Source of the DNA: Chloroflexota bacterium
GTDB lineage: Bacteria; Chloroflexota; Dehalococcoidia; Lucifugimonadales; Lucifugimonadaceae
DNA: 5,553 nucleotides
NCBI GenBank assembly: GCA_029262715.1
Contig: JAJCYX010000045.1
Span: 1-5,553, forward strand
Direction: 5' to 3'
Shown: positions 1-5,553 of the stretch, in pieces
How the letters are laid out: each line of letters opens with the position of its first letter
How positions within the stretch are numbered: the first letter of the stretch is position 1
Notes under the pieces: model-generated
Told to the model about the DNA's origin: nothing
The model's input: the letters and a program-made list of their open reading frames with translations, nothing else
Database searches by the model: none
Translations under genes and position numbers: made by a program

Positions 1-70
1 CCCCAGGGACTCCATGGGTTTAAGACAGCGACGGCTGAGTAGTAATCGTTAGACAGGCATTTCCTACGAA

Positions 71-463
71 CTAGTAGATGCGGTCAGGCCGGATCTTCAT
101 GATCAGGCGGTTCCTGTCAGCGTTGTGCCTGGCGTACGGACGAACACCGTTGTACTTCTCTGACAGCGCATCAATGTGATCACGTGCGTTTTCTGAGGTG
201 ATATCCACGACCGTTCCTCGGACATTCAGAACTCTTGTATAGGGATTTGCTGCATCGTAGATGCCGATTGCGACGCGCGGATCGCGCCTGATGTTGTTGG
301 TCTTGACGCGACCTTCTTCGGTGTTGATCAACACATGCTCGCCATCGGTGTCGACCCATACCGGTGAAATCTGGGGTGAGCCGTCCTCCATCAGAGTGAC
401 AATCTGAGCCAGATGCTTTTCATTGAGCAGCTTGATGTGGTCATCAGTCAGTTTAGCGGCGAT
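71..463 (-). CDS. PPOX-class (pyridoxamine 5'-phosphate oxidase-like, possibly F420-dependent) oxidoreductase, non-canonical start
   Basis: This is a small cytosolic split-barrel flavin/deazaflavin-binding protein of about 130 residues, the usual length for the F420-dependent PPOX subfamily. Numbering from an ATC at 463-461, the visible family segments are TLMEDGSPQISPVW (23-36), the strand HVLINT (43-48) and the cofactor-loop signature KTNNIRRDPRVAI (54-66). These are followed by NVRGTVVDIT, a conserved YNGVRPY segment and the C-terminal RPDRIY. The first in-frame ATG (391) lies inside the conserved first beta strand, so a start there would remove the opening helix and part of the barrel. 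Between the upstream TAG (502-500) and that ATG there is no ATG, GTG or TTG in frame. ATC 463 has GGAGAG six bases upstream and gives the family-like N-terminus MAAKLTDDHIKLL. A one-base loss after an out-of-frame ATG at 477 is the alternative. The cofactor (F420, FMN or other) and substrate cannot be told from sequence. The gene lies 51 bp downstream of the archaellin-like gene on the same strand. Confidence 0.85.
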   Translation of the reverse strand: MAAKLTDDHIKLLNEKHLAQIVTLMEDGSPQISPVWVDTDGEHVLINTEEGRVKTNNIRRDPRVAIGIYDAANPYTRVLNVRGTVVDITSENARDHIDALSEKYNGVRPYARHNADRNRLIMKIRPDRIY

Positions 464-469
464 GTGAAT

Positions 470-475
470 CTCTCC
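470..475 (-). promoter_or_regulatory. Shine-Dalgarno supporting an ATC start of the PPOX gene
   Basis: On the minus strand GGAGAG is followed by six bases (ATTCAC) and then ATC at 463-461. That spacing is ideal for initiation at ATC. ATT at 469-467 would touch the ribosome binding site directly and is less likely. ATC and ATT starts are rare but known in bacteria, infC being the classic AUU case. The site is the best sequence argument for placing the start here, though a sequencing error remains possible. Confidence 0.4.
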
Positions 476-514
476 ATGTTTATTTTGAATGGTGGGATTC
501 TACGCCCGGACTGA

Positions 515-1234
515 TCACTCAAGCAGAATTGAGGACGTCAGCTCGATCGGCAACGTTCGATTGATGGAAGTCTCAGGCGCCTCATCGGGAGTTATTCGAA
601 GAGTGACCTGACCACGAGCAACAAGCGCCTCTCCAGAGCTATCGATGTACGGATCAGATACCCCTGAACCCAGATCGAACCAGTCGTTGGCCAGGTCTTC
701 TGGAAACAGCCAGACCGTCATTTCCGCCCGTTCTCCCTTTTCAAGAACGTCGTCACCGTCATCGTCGCCAGGGAACGTGACCGACCATGCAGCGGACGAA
801 ATGCCGTAGTTTTCGGTCGTGACCGACACAACTGTGCCAATCTGACTGGTAGAGAAATCGGGGTCGATCCCGGTGCTGTCGGTCGTGTACGGAGGTGTCA
901 GATCGATTCCCGATGCAAGATCAGCGGTCAGAATCATCTTGAGAGTCGCAACCGCCTGTATGTCGCTACCGCTCAGGTCGATGATGTTATTTCCGTCAAC
1001 GTCGACATCTCCGCGAGTCGCAATAATCGGGCCGTGCAGTTGAACAGGGCCGGTGGCGTGGTCGACCCCTCGGTTAGAAGCCAGTGCTCCAGCCTGGGCG
1101 GAATCTCCACTGAGCGACAACAGCGCAACCGATGAGAGGGTTGCGACGACCGTTGCGGCGATCATGAAGATCGAGACTTCGATTGCCGTGAAGCCGCGCT
1201 GAATTGATTTTTTGGCGATGGGACGAGTGTTCAC
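515..1234 (-). CDS. Archaellin-like / type IV pilin-like filament protein with class III signal peptide
   Basis: This 239-residue protein starts at GTG (1234-1232); no ATG precedes the signal peptide in frame and no good ribosome binding site is visible. The N-terminus is basic (residues 4-13) and ends in RG, followed by FTAIEVSIF. A prepilin/archaellin peptidase would be expected to cut after G14, leaving F15 at +1 and the conserved Glu (E19) at +5. A hydrophobic filament-core helix spans about 15-42. The remainder is an acidic beta-rich extracellular domain. It carries features I associate with archaellins: GPVQLHGPIIATRGDV (62-77), TLKMILTADLASGIDL (97-112), and an acidic GDDDGDDVLEKGE block (156-168) followed by an alternating strand EMTVWL. 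The protein would be exported and assembled into a surface filament. It has two flanking co-directional genes, 82 bp upstream and 51 bp downstream, with no obvious functional link. No motor ATPase, membrane platform or peptidase gene is in the window. A bacterial pilin or pseudopilin is the alternative, but the C-terminal domain argues for archaellin. Confidence 0.8.
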   Translation of the reverse strand: MNTRPIAKKSIQRGFTAIEVSIFMIAATVVATLSSVALLSLSGDSAQAGALASNRGVDHATGPVQLHGPIIATRGDVDVDGNNIIDLSGSDIQAVATLKMILTADLASGIDLTPPYTTDSTGIDPDFSTSQIGTVVSVTTENYGISSAAWSVTFPGDDDGDDVLEKGERAEMTVWLFPEDLANDWFDLGSGVSDPYIDSSGEALVARGQVTLRITPDEAPETSINRTLPIELTSSILLE

Positions 1235-1316
1235 ACAGTAATAGTCGAGCTATGACATTGGAACGAAACCCGAGCTTTAGATTGGTTCCGGTGTGACGAT
1301 CCACAGGAGAATGTGC

Positions 1317-2081
1317 TCAGTCGATGGTCGCACCGCCATCAATCACGATATGCGCGCCGGTCATGAACGAAGCCTCGTCAGACGCAAGGAATACGACGCC
1401 GGAAGCGATCTCTTCAGGCCGGCCCATCCGCTTCATCAGCGAATCCTGACCAAACTCGACATATGATTTTTCAGGATCGAGGCCAAGCGATGCGATGTGC
1501 CTGTCGGTGGCTCGTGTCCTGATCGATCCGGGGCAGATGGCGTTCACGCGGATGTTGTCCTTCGCGAGATCCATTGCAAGGCACCGGGTCAACTGAGCTA
1601 CCGCACCCTTCGAGGTGTTGTAGGGCACGAACTCGGGTTGGGCTATGAACGACGAGACAGAAGCGAGGTTGACGATTGCTCCGCCGCCGTTCTTTCGGAA
1701 CTGCGGCAGACACTCTCGTACTGTGTTCGCATAACCAATGACATTGGTACCAAATACACGCTCCCAGTCCTCATTCGTAACGGTCTCAACCGTGCCGAAA
1801 ACGAACTGAGCAGCATTGTTGACCAGCACATTCACAGTCCCAAATTCAGTCACCGTCGCCTCGATAGCAGCTTTAACAGAGGCTGCATCTGATGTGTCTG
1901 TCTTGTGAAAGATCGCTTTCCCACCCGACGCCCGAATAGCTTCCGCAACCTCTTTTCCCGGTTCTTCTTCCAATTCAGCAACCGTGATGGACGCACCCTC
2001 TGCTGCAAATCGTTCGGCGATGGCGCGGCCGATGCCGTTCCCTGCACCTGTGACTATGGCGACTCTGTTTTCAAGTAGCAT
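1317..2081 (-). CDS. SDR-family NAD(P)-dependent oxidoreductase
   Basis: This is a classical short-chain dehydrogenase/reductase of 254 residues, full length for the family. The Rossmann nucleotide-binding motif TGAGNGIG is at 11-18. An acidic residue at the end of beta-2 (E36, in VAELEEE) suggests NAD(H) rather than NADP(H). D62, the NNAA motif (88-91) and N113 follow. The catalytic set is S141, Y154 and K158 (YNTSK), with the PGSIRT loop at 184-189 and IDGGATID at the C-terminus. It would oxidise or reduce an alcohol/carbonyl substrate in the cytosol. The substrate is not predictable, and fabG-like naming would be unsafe. ATG 2081-2079 is supported by GGAG at 2093-2090 with eight bases between. 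The gene is divergent from the molybdopterin protein across 140 bp, so shared control is possible. Confidence 0.95.
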   Translation of the reverse strand: MLLENRVAIVTGAGNGIGRAIAERFAAEGASITVAELEEEPGKEVAEAIRASGGKAIFHKTDTSDAASVKAAIEATVTEFGTVNVLVNNAAQFVFGTVETVTNEDWERVFGTNVIGYANTVRECLPQFRKNGGGAIVNLASVSSFIAQPEFVPYNTSKGAVAQLTRCLAMDLAKDNIRVNAICPGSIRTRATDRHIASLGLDPEKSYVEFGQDSLMKRMGRPEEIASGVVFLASDEASFMTGAHIVIDGGATID

Positions 2082-2137
2082 GTGGTCGTCTCCGCTGTGC
2101 TGTTTAGATTTTCATGATGATCGTGACGGAGAATGAA

Positions 2138-2171
2138 TATAACGTCGGAAGAACAGGCGTGCCTCGGCACG
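2138..2171. promoter_or_regulatory. Candidate control site in the divergent SDR / molybdopterin-protein intergenic region
   Basis: The 140-bp region between the two divergent start codons contains a perfect palindrome, CGTGCC-TC-GGCACG (2158-2171). On the plus strand a -10-like TATAAC lies at 2138-2143, which would put the palindrome just downstream of the start of transcription, a common operator position. On the minus strand the same A/T-rich block reads TATATT and the palindrome falls near its -35 position. No convincing -35 box is seen for either direction, so the promoter assignment is weak while the palindrome itself is exact. Which regulator would bind it is unknown. Confidence 0.35.
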
Positions 2172-2221
2172 ATTCCGGCATCGGCCATCGATTGCTCAAA
2201 TACTTGGAAGGGACGTAAACC

Positions 2222-2827
2222 GTGGTCAGCAGAGGATTTTTCGGTAGGAAAAGGGCTGAGTCTTCACGACCAGTTCCGCCCGGACAGTACCTGGAAGACG
2301 GCTTTCCGGTTCTGTCGGCAGGCCCAACGCCACGGGTTGACCTTGCAACATGGGATCTAACTATCGAATCTGATGGGGAATCGCTCGGTAAGTGGAACTG
2401 GGAGCAACTGCAGAAGTTGCCTGCCACTGACATGCATGTGGACATCCACTGCGTAACGAAGTGGTCGAAGCATGACACCGACTGGCGCGGGGTGACTATC
2501 GATGCCCTGTTGGAGGCTGCCGGTCTCAGCGAGCCACCCGGCGACTATGTGATGGCCTATTCAGACGGCGGCTACACGACGAACTTGCCTACCGAGGACA
2601 TCCTCGACGGCAAGGCGCTGATCGCCTACGAGTACGATGGTGAACCTATCGAGCCGGGGCATGGCGGACCGATACGAATGTTCGTTCCTCACCTCTATTT
2701 CTGGAAATCGGCCAAGTGGATCCGCGGCCTGCGATTCATGGATGAGGATGCTCCTGGTTTCTGGGAGGCGTACGGCTACCACATGTACGGAGATCCCTGG
2801 AAAGAGCAGCGCTACGCAGGTGACTGA
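2222..2827 (+). CDS. Sulfite oxidase-like molybdopterin-dependent oxidoreductase (cytosolic, short form)
   Basis: This 201-residue protein belongs to the sulfite-oxidase/MsrP-like molybdopterin fold. C77 in DIHCVTKWSKHDTDW is at the position of the conserved cysteine that ligates molybdenum. Other family landmarks are PPGQYLEDGFPVLSAGPTP (19-37), WDLTIESDG, WRGVTIDALLEAAGL, YSDGGYTTNLP and GGPIRMFVPHLYFWKSAKWI near residues 148-167. There is no Tat or Sec signal peptide and no C-terminal dimerisation domain as in true sulfite oxidases, so it should act as a small cytosolic enzyme. The start is GTG 2222, with AAGGGA at 2208-2213 eight bases upstream. The next gene, 59 bp on and in the same direction, encodes a FAD reductase that would supply electrons. 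The physiological substrate is unknown; an S- or N-oxide reductase is a guess by analogy to MsrP, and the distance from sulfite oxidases argues against calling it one. Confidence 0.9.
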   Translation: MVSRGFFGRKRAESSRPVPPGQYLEDGFPVLSAGPTPRVDLATWDLTIESDGESLGKWNWEQLQKLPATDMHVDIHCVTKWSKHDTDWRGVTIDALLEAAGLSEPPGDYVMAYSDGGYTTNLPTEDILDGKALIAYEYDGEPIEPGHGGPIRMFVPHLYFWKSAKWIRGLRFMDEDAPGFWEAYGYHMYGDPWKEQRYAGD

Positions 2828-2886
2828 TTCCAGCGTATCGCAGTCAGTTGTGTCCGAGCTATCGCCCGAGTTTTTGGACGCAAAAT

Positions 2887-3648
2887 ATGCCTGATGCAAT
2901 CGGATGGCAGATCGCAACCGTCGAACAGGTGCGGATCGAAACGCCTCGGGTCAAGTCGTTCAAACTTACTGTCGAGGGATTCAACCGGTTCCGGCCCGGT
3001 CAGCACGTCGATGTACGCCTGACGGCTCCCGACGGCTACCAGGCGCAGAGGTCTTACTCGATCGCGTCGGCACCCATTACGCCCCAAACTCCGGGAATGA
3101 CAGGATCCCTGGAAATCACGGTTGAAGTGATTGAAGACGGCGAGGTCTCGCCATACTTTCACGATGTGGTGCAGGAAGCCGATCAGGTCGAACTCCGAGG
3201 GCCGATCGGAGGACCATTCACCTGGTCTGTCAAGCAGGGCGGGCCGCTACTGCTGGTCGGCGGAGGTTCGGGCGTTGTGCCGCTAATGTCAATGCTCCGG
3301 CACAGGTCTGCATGTGACCGTGACTCAGTGTCCGCCGCCCTGCTCTACTCGAGTCGAACGTTGGACGACGTCATCTACAAAGACGAGCTGGAGCAGGCAT
3401 CGGCAAAGGACGACCTGTTTGATTTGAGCCTTACGTTGACGAGAGAACGGTCTGCCGAATGGTCAGGACTTGCCCGAAGAGTCGATGCGCCCATGCTGGA
3501 CGAGGTTATCAAGCAGCTTGGCGAACCTGCTTTGAGCTATGTTTGCGGTTCAAATGGGTTCGTGGAAACGGTCGCCTCGCTACTGGTTGATCGCGGACTG
3601 CCGCCAGAGAGCATCCACACAGAGCGGTTCGGGCCGTCTGGTTCGTAG
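2887..3648 (+). CDS. FAD-binding ferredoxin-NADP reductase-like oxidoreductase (partner of the molybdopterin protein)
   Basis: This 253-residue protein has the two-domain ferredoxin-NADP reductase fold. The FAD domain holds RPGQHVDVRL (36-45), the flavin-binding RSYSIAS (55-61) and RGPIGGPF (104-111). The NAD(P) domain holds LLLVGGGSGVVPLMS starting near 121, CGSNGFVE (220-227) and the C-terminal ERFGPSG. There is no 2Fe-2S domain at either end and no membrane segment. It therefore should pass electrons from NAD(P)H through FAD directly to another protein. The adjacent upstream molybdopterin protein is the obvious acceptor, and this gene order is a recurring one in bacteria. I chose ATG 2887 because MPDAIGWQIATV begins at the usual distance from the first beta strand. 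Only a weak GGA (2876-2878) precedes it. An in-frame TTG at 2848 would add 13 residues without family resemblance. The stop faces the convergent DAO-family gene 19 bp away. Confidence 0.92.
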   Translation: MPDAIGWQIATVEQVRIETPRVKSFKLTVEGFNRFRPGQHVDVRLTAPDGYQAQRSYSIASAPITPQTPGMTGSLEITVEVIEDGEVSPYFHDVVQEADQVELRGPIGGPFTWSVKQGGPLLLVGGGSGVVPLMSMLRHRSACDRDSVSAALLYSSRTLDDVIYKDELEQASAKDDLFDLSLTLTRERSAEWSGLARRVDAPMLDEVIKQLGEPALSYVCGSNGFVETVASLLVDRGLPPESIHTERFGPSGS

Positions 3649-3667
3649 CCCCCCGCATCACAGAGAA

Positions 3668-4822
3668 CTACTGGCCGAACCTACTCATGGAGATCATCGT
3701 CGCCGCCGGCTCCGATTCTCCTGCTGTGACCATCTTCTCCACCTGTCTGCCTACGAACAGGCACTGCACTATGCCGCTTCCACCGCCGCCGGTTGCCACT
3801 AGAACGTTATCGCTGACCGAACCCACTATCGGCAGATCGTCTGGCGTTGCGGGACGGAAGCAAACGGTGTGCTGAGCGATGGGCCAATTCGCAGATTCCG
3901 CCATCATAGTCCGAGCGTATTCGAGCAGCTGTTTTTCTGCACCATCTGTTGGTGTTCGGTCGAACCCTGAGTCGGCAGCACTGGCTGCGACCCACACGAG
4001 TCCATCCTTCTTGTTCACAAGCGAGCATGGACCGTGCACGTGCATTCCAAAGCCTTCGCCTTCTGGCGGCTGAAGCCGGAGGATCTCGCCCTTAGACGGA
4101 TGTACAGGCAGGTCCACACCAAACGGCTTTGCAAGCTCGGTTGACCACGGTCCGGCGGCGATTATCGCCGTATTCGCATCATAGTGACCCTGGTCGGTGT
4201 GGACGATGACGCCGCCACCACCTGTGTCCTCAATGGATGACACAGACGCTGTTTCGAGTCTGGCACCAGCGGCTTTGGCACATGCGGCGAGTGCCTTCAC
4301 AAAGTTAAGGCTGTCAATGAAGTACGGACCCTGGACAAGAACTCCACCGAACTCAGTTGTCAGGATTCTCTGGTCCATTGACCTGATCTGATCTGCTGAA
4401 ACCAGCTCGGACTTGAAGCCCATCTCTGACCATATACTTGCGTACTCAGCGCCAAAATCTCGCTCTTCCTGTGAATAGAAAAGCTGTAAAGTCGGTTGTT
4501 CATCCACCTGGATATCGATGCCCGAAACGTCTTCGATTTCATCAGACATTTCTCTGTGCGCGTTATAGGACAGCAGCGCCAGTTCCTGTTGCGCCTCAGG
4601 TTTGGCGATATGCCCAGCGGGAAGGTCTTGTTCGGTCTCTCCAGTAGAGCCGGAACCTCTGAGCAAGGGATCAAGCCTGCCAAGCGCCCATCCAGACGCC
4701 TCGGTTCCAACTGGTGCGCGGTCAAGCACCACTACCGATCGTCCGTTTTTTGCCAGTTCCCATGCAACAAAAAGGCCAAACACGCCGGAACCAATGACTA
4801 CAACGTCGGAACTTGAACTCAT
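3668..4822 (-). CDS. FAD-dependent oxidoreductase, DAO family (glycine/sarcosine oxidase-like)
   Basis: This 384-residue protein, near the usual length of glycine/sarcosine-oxidase-like DAO enzymes, begins with the FAD Rossmann motif DVVVIGSGVFGLFVAWEL (GxGxxG at 11-16), with D34 closing beta-2 to bind the ribose. A flavin-contacting segment EASGWALGRLDPLL (41-54) follows. The C-terminal ATGGGGSGIVQCLFVGRQVEKMV is the expected final FAD-binding element, preceded by RPATPDDLPIVGS. The family oxidises secondary or primary amines (sarcosine, glycine, D-amino acids, betaine derivatives) with FAD in the cytosol. The substrate here cannot be assigned, and the GWALGR stretch differs from the more common SGxNAG form. 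GTG 4825 and ATG 4822 are adjacent; GGAG at 4834-4831 lies eight bases from the ATG and five from the GTG, so ATG is preferred. The gene is divergent from the response regulator and convergent with the FAD reductase gene. No operon partner is in the window. Confidence 0.92.
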   Translation of the reverse strand: MSSSSDVVVIGSGVFGLFVAWELAKNGRSVVVLDRAPVGTEASGWALGRLDPLLRGSGSTGETEQDLPAGHIAKPEAQQELALLSYNAHREMSDEIEDVSGIDIQVDEQPTLQLFYSQEERDFGAEYASIWSEMGFKSELVSADQIRSMDQRILTTEFGGVLVQGPYFIDSLNFVKALAACAKAAGARLETASVSSIEDTGGGGVIVHTDQGHYDANTAIIAAGPWSTELAKPFGVDLPVHPSKGEILRLQPPEGEGFGMHVHGPCSLVNKKDGLVWVAASAADSGFDRTPTDGAEKQLLEYARTMMAESANWPIAQHTVCFRPATPDDLPIVGSVSDNVLVATGGGGSGIVQCLFVGRQVEKMVTAGESEPAATMISMSRFGQ

Positions 4823-4830
4823 CACAATGT

Positions 4831-4834
4831 CTCC
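4831..4834 (-). promoter_or_regulatory. Ribosome binding site deciding the DAO-family start
   Basis: On the minus strand the sequence reads GGAGACATTGTGATG. GGAG is eight bases from ATG 4822 and five from GTG 4825. The longer spacing matches that of the SDR gene in this window (GGAG, eight bases, ATG), which favours the ATG. Confidence 0.55.
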
Positions 4835-4913
4835 GTGTGAAGACTCAGGGTTTGTACGGAGTCGGCGGTGCGGAGTCTAGCACTCAAGGCTGAGCAGTTA
4901 CTCCAGAGTTTTT

Positions 4914-4952
4914 TAGTGCCGCTACGCCCGACGATGGGCTTTCGTGGCACTA
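4914..4952. promoter_or_regulatory. Interrupted stem-loop between divergent DAO-family and response-regulator genes
   Basis: Outer arms TAGTGCCGC (4914-4922) and GTGGCACTA (4944-4952) pair over nine positions, one of them G-U. After a small internal loop, GCCC (4926-4929) pairs with GGGC (4936-4939) around a six-base loop. A T run (4909-4914) precedes it and a short T run (4956-4959) follows on the plus strand. Because the genes on both sides point away from it, a terminator role is not expected unless a short unseen transcript crosses the region. A leader RNA element, small RNA or operator dyad are all possible; none is shown. Confidence 0.35.
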
Positions 4953-4978
4953 CTATTTTGAGATTAGATCATGCGGGT

Positions 4979-4997
4979 GCCCGCGTTGCGCCCGCGT
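4979..4997 (+). repeat. 8-bp direct repeat, one helical turn apart, upstream of the response regulator
   Basis: GCCCGCGT occurs at 4979-4986 and again at 4990-4997, an 11-bp period that would place both copies on the same face of the helix. It lies about 60-80 bp upstream of the response-regulator start. Such spacing is typical of binding sites for response regulators or other dimeric activators, but the copies are short and GC-rich, so chance is not excluded. Confidence 0.3.
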
Positions 4998-5057
4998 GAA
5001 GCAAGAGCAAATCCAATCAGACCGACCATCGTTGCGGTCACAGGAAATCGAGTTCAC

Positions 5058-5553
5058 ATGAACAGAAGTGTGCTCATTGTTGAAGATTCAGCCGATGTGC
5101 GTTCGGGTCTTCAGATCGCTCTGGAAAGCCAGGGCTACAATGTCCAGGCGGCAGCGGACGGGCGCGATGGGATCAAGCAGTTCCGTGAGTTCCAGCCTGA
5201 CATCGCCCTTCTCGACATAAGGATGCCAAGAATGTCTGGCATCGATGTTTGCACTCTGATTCGTCACGAGTCTGACGTGCCGGTCATCATGTTCAGTGGT
5301 CTGGACGAATCAGATGACGTTCGACTTGCCATTCAGAGGGGTGCGACGGACTATGTCCTCAAGGACACCGGGTTCAGGGTACTGCTCGACAGGGTGTCTA
5401 AGCACCTGAACAGGCGAGCAGCGGACGTTCTGATGCAGTCGGCCACCCCGGTGTTAAGCGCAGACCGTGTCGTCCCATTCACGCCGGCTGCTTCGGCAGA
5501 AGACAACGGTATTCCTCAAGAAACCGCCGGGTCGAGTGTTAAGGCAAAAAAAT
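5058..5553 (+). CDS. CheY-like response regulator (partial; C-terminus beyond the window)
   Basis: The open frame runs from ATG 5058 to the window edge, giving 165 complete codons with no stop. Residues 1 to about 118 form a receiver domain: VLIVED with the acidic pair E9/D10, the phospho-acceptor D53 in LLDIRMP, S80 in MFSG, the aromatic switch residue Y99 and the conserved K102 in DYVLKD. The usual Pro after the Lys is replaced by Asp. From about 120 onward the sequence becomes a low-complexity Ala/Ser/Thr/Pro-rich tail (SATPVLSADRVVPFTPAASA). This could be a linker to an output domain outside the window or the end of a single-domain regulator. An in-frame ATG at 4971 would add 29 residues of non-receiver sequence and overlaps the direct repeats, so 5058 is preferred. 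A loosely spaced AGGA (5042-5045) precedes it. The cognate kinase is not in view. Confidence 0.9.
   Translation, partial: MNRSVLIVEDSADVRSGLQIALESQGYNVQAAADGRDGIKQFREFQPDIALLDIRMPRMSGIDVCTLIRHESDVPVIMFSGLDESDDVRLAIQRGATDYVLKDTGFRVLLDRVSKHLNRRAADVLMQSATPVLSADRVVPFTPAASAEDNGIPQETAGSSVKAKK

Noticed and set aside
26..37. CAGC-GACG-GCTG hairpin as a terminator for the PPOX gene
   Set aside because: A four-pair stem followed on the minus strand by only a mixed TCTTAAA stretch is too weak to call.
1235..1316. Dedicated promoter for the archaellin-like gene in the 82-bp gap after the SDR
   Set aside because: No pair of -35/-10 boxes with proper spacing and no clear ribosome binding site could be seen, so none is annotated.
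2133..2360. Plus-strand open frame beginning MNITSEEQACLG
   Set aside because: It begins in the divergent control region and runs out of frame into the molybdopterin gene, with no recognisable motif and a better-supported gene in the overlapping frame.
2104..2478. Minus-strand open frame of 124 codons opposite the start of the molybdopterin gene
   Set aside because: It overlaps a clearly recognisable coding sequence on the other strand, has no family features and no ribosome binding site; it is a shadow frame.
2848..2886. Upstream TTG start for the FAD reductase
   Set aside because: The 13 added residues do not resemble family N-termini and ATG 2887 fits the domain start; kept only as an alternative.
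4496..4816. Plus-strand open frame of 106 codons opposite the DAO-family gene
   Set aside because: It is antisense to the conserved FAD-binding N-terminal half and shows no protein family features.
4971..5057. Extended N-terminus of the response regulator from ATG 4971
   Set aside because: The in-frame extension is basic and proline-rich, unlike receiver domains, which normally begin a few residues before VLIVED.

Overview
The window is about 5.5 kb of mid-GC bacterial chromosome with six genes: five complete and one cut by the right edge. No single marker proves the taxon. However, an archaellin-like filament protein, a split-barrel oxidoreductase of the F420/FMN type, and a set of SDR, flavin and molybdopterin oxidoreductases would fit a Chloroflexota bacterium. 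An uncultured marine lineage such as SAR202 is possible. This placement is inference from gene content.

Layout from left to right. Three genes run on the minus strand; in transcription order they are an SDR dehydrogenase (1317-2081), an archaellin/type IV pilin-like protein with a class III signal peptide (515-1234), and a PPOX-fold oxidoreductase (71 to about 463) that has no standard start codon. A 140-bp divergent intergenic region holding a perfect 14-bp palindrome separates them from a plus-strand pair: a cytosolic sulfite-oxidase-like molybdopterin protein (2222-2827) and a compact FAD/NAD(P)H reductase (2887-3648). Converging on that pair, with only 19 bp between stop codons, is a minus-strand DAO-family FAD-dependent oxidoreductase (3668-4822). 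A second divergent intergenic region of about 235 bp contains a strong interrupted stem-loop and an 8-bp direct repeat. It precedes a plus-strand CheY-type response regulator (from 5058) whose end lies outside the window.

How the genes may work together. The molybdopterin protein and the FAD reductase look like one electron-transfer system: NAD(P)H to FAD to molybdenum cofactor. The SDR lies divergently from that pair and may share its control region. The DAO protein, the SDR and the PPOX protein look like independent redox enzymes of unknown substrate. The archaellin-like gene has no archaellum assembly genes beside it here. I see no tRNA, rRNA, CRISPR array, transposase or clear intrinsic terminator. 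The points most worth a second look are the isolated bacterial archaellin with its acidic metal-site-like loop, the non-canonical start of the PPOX gene, and the uncharacterised Mo/FAD pair.
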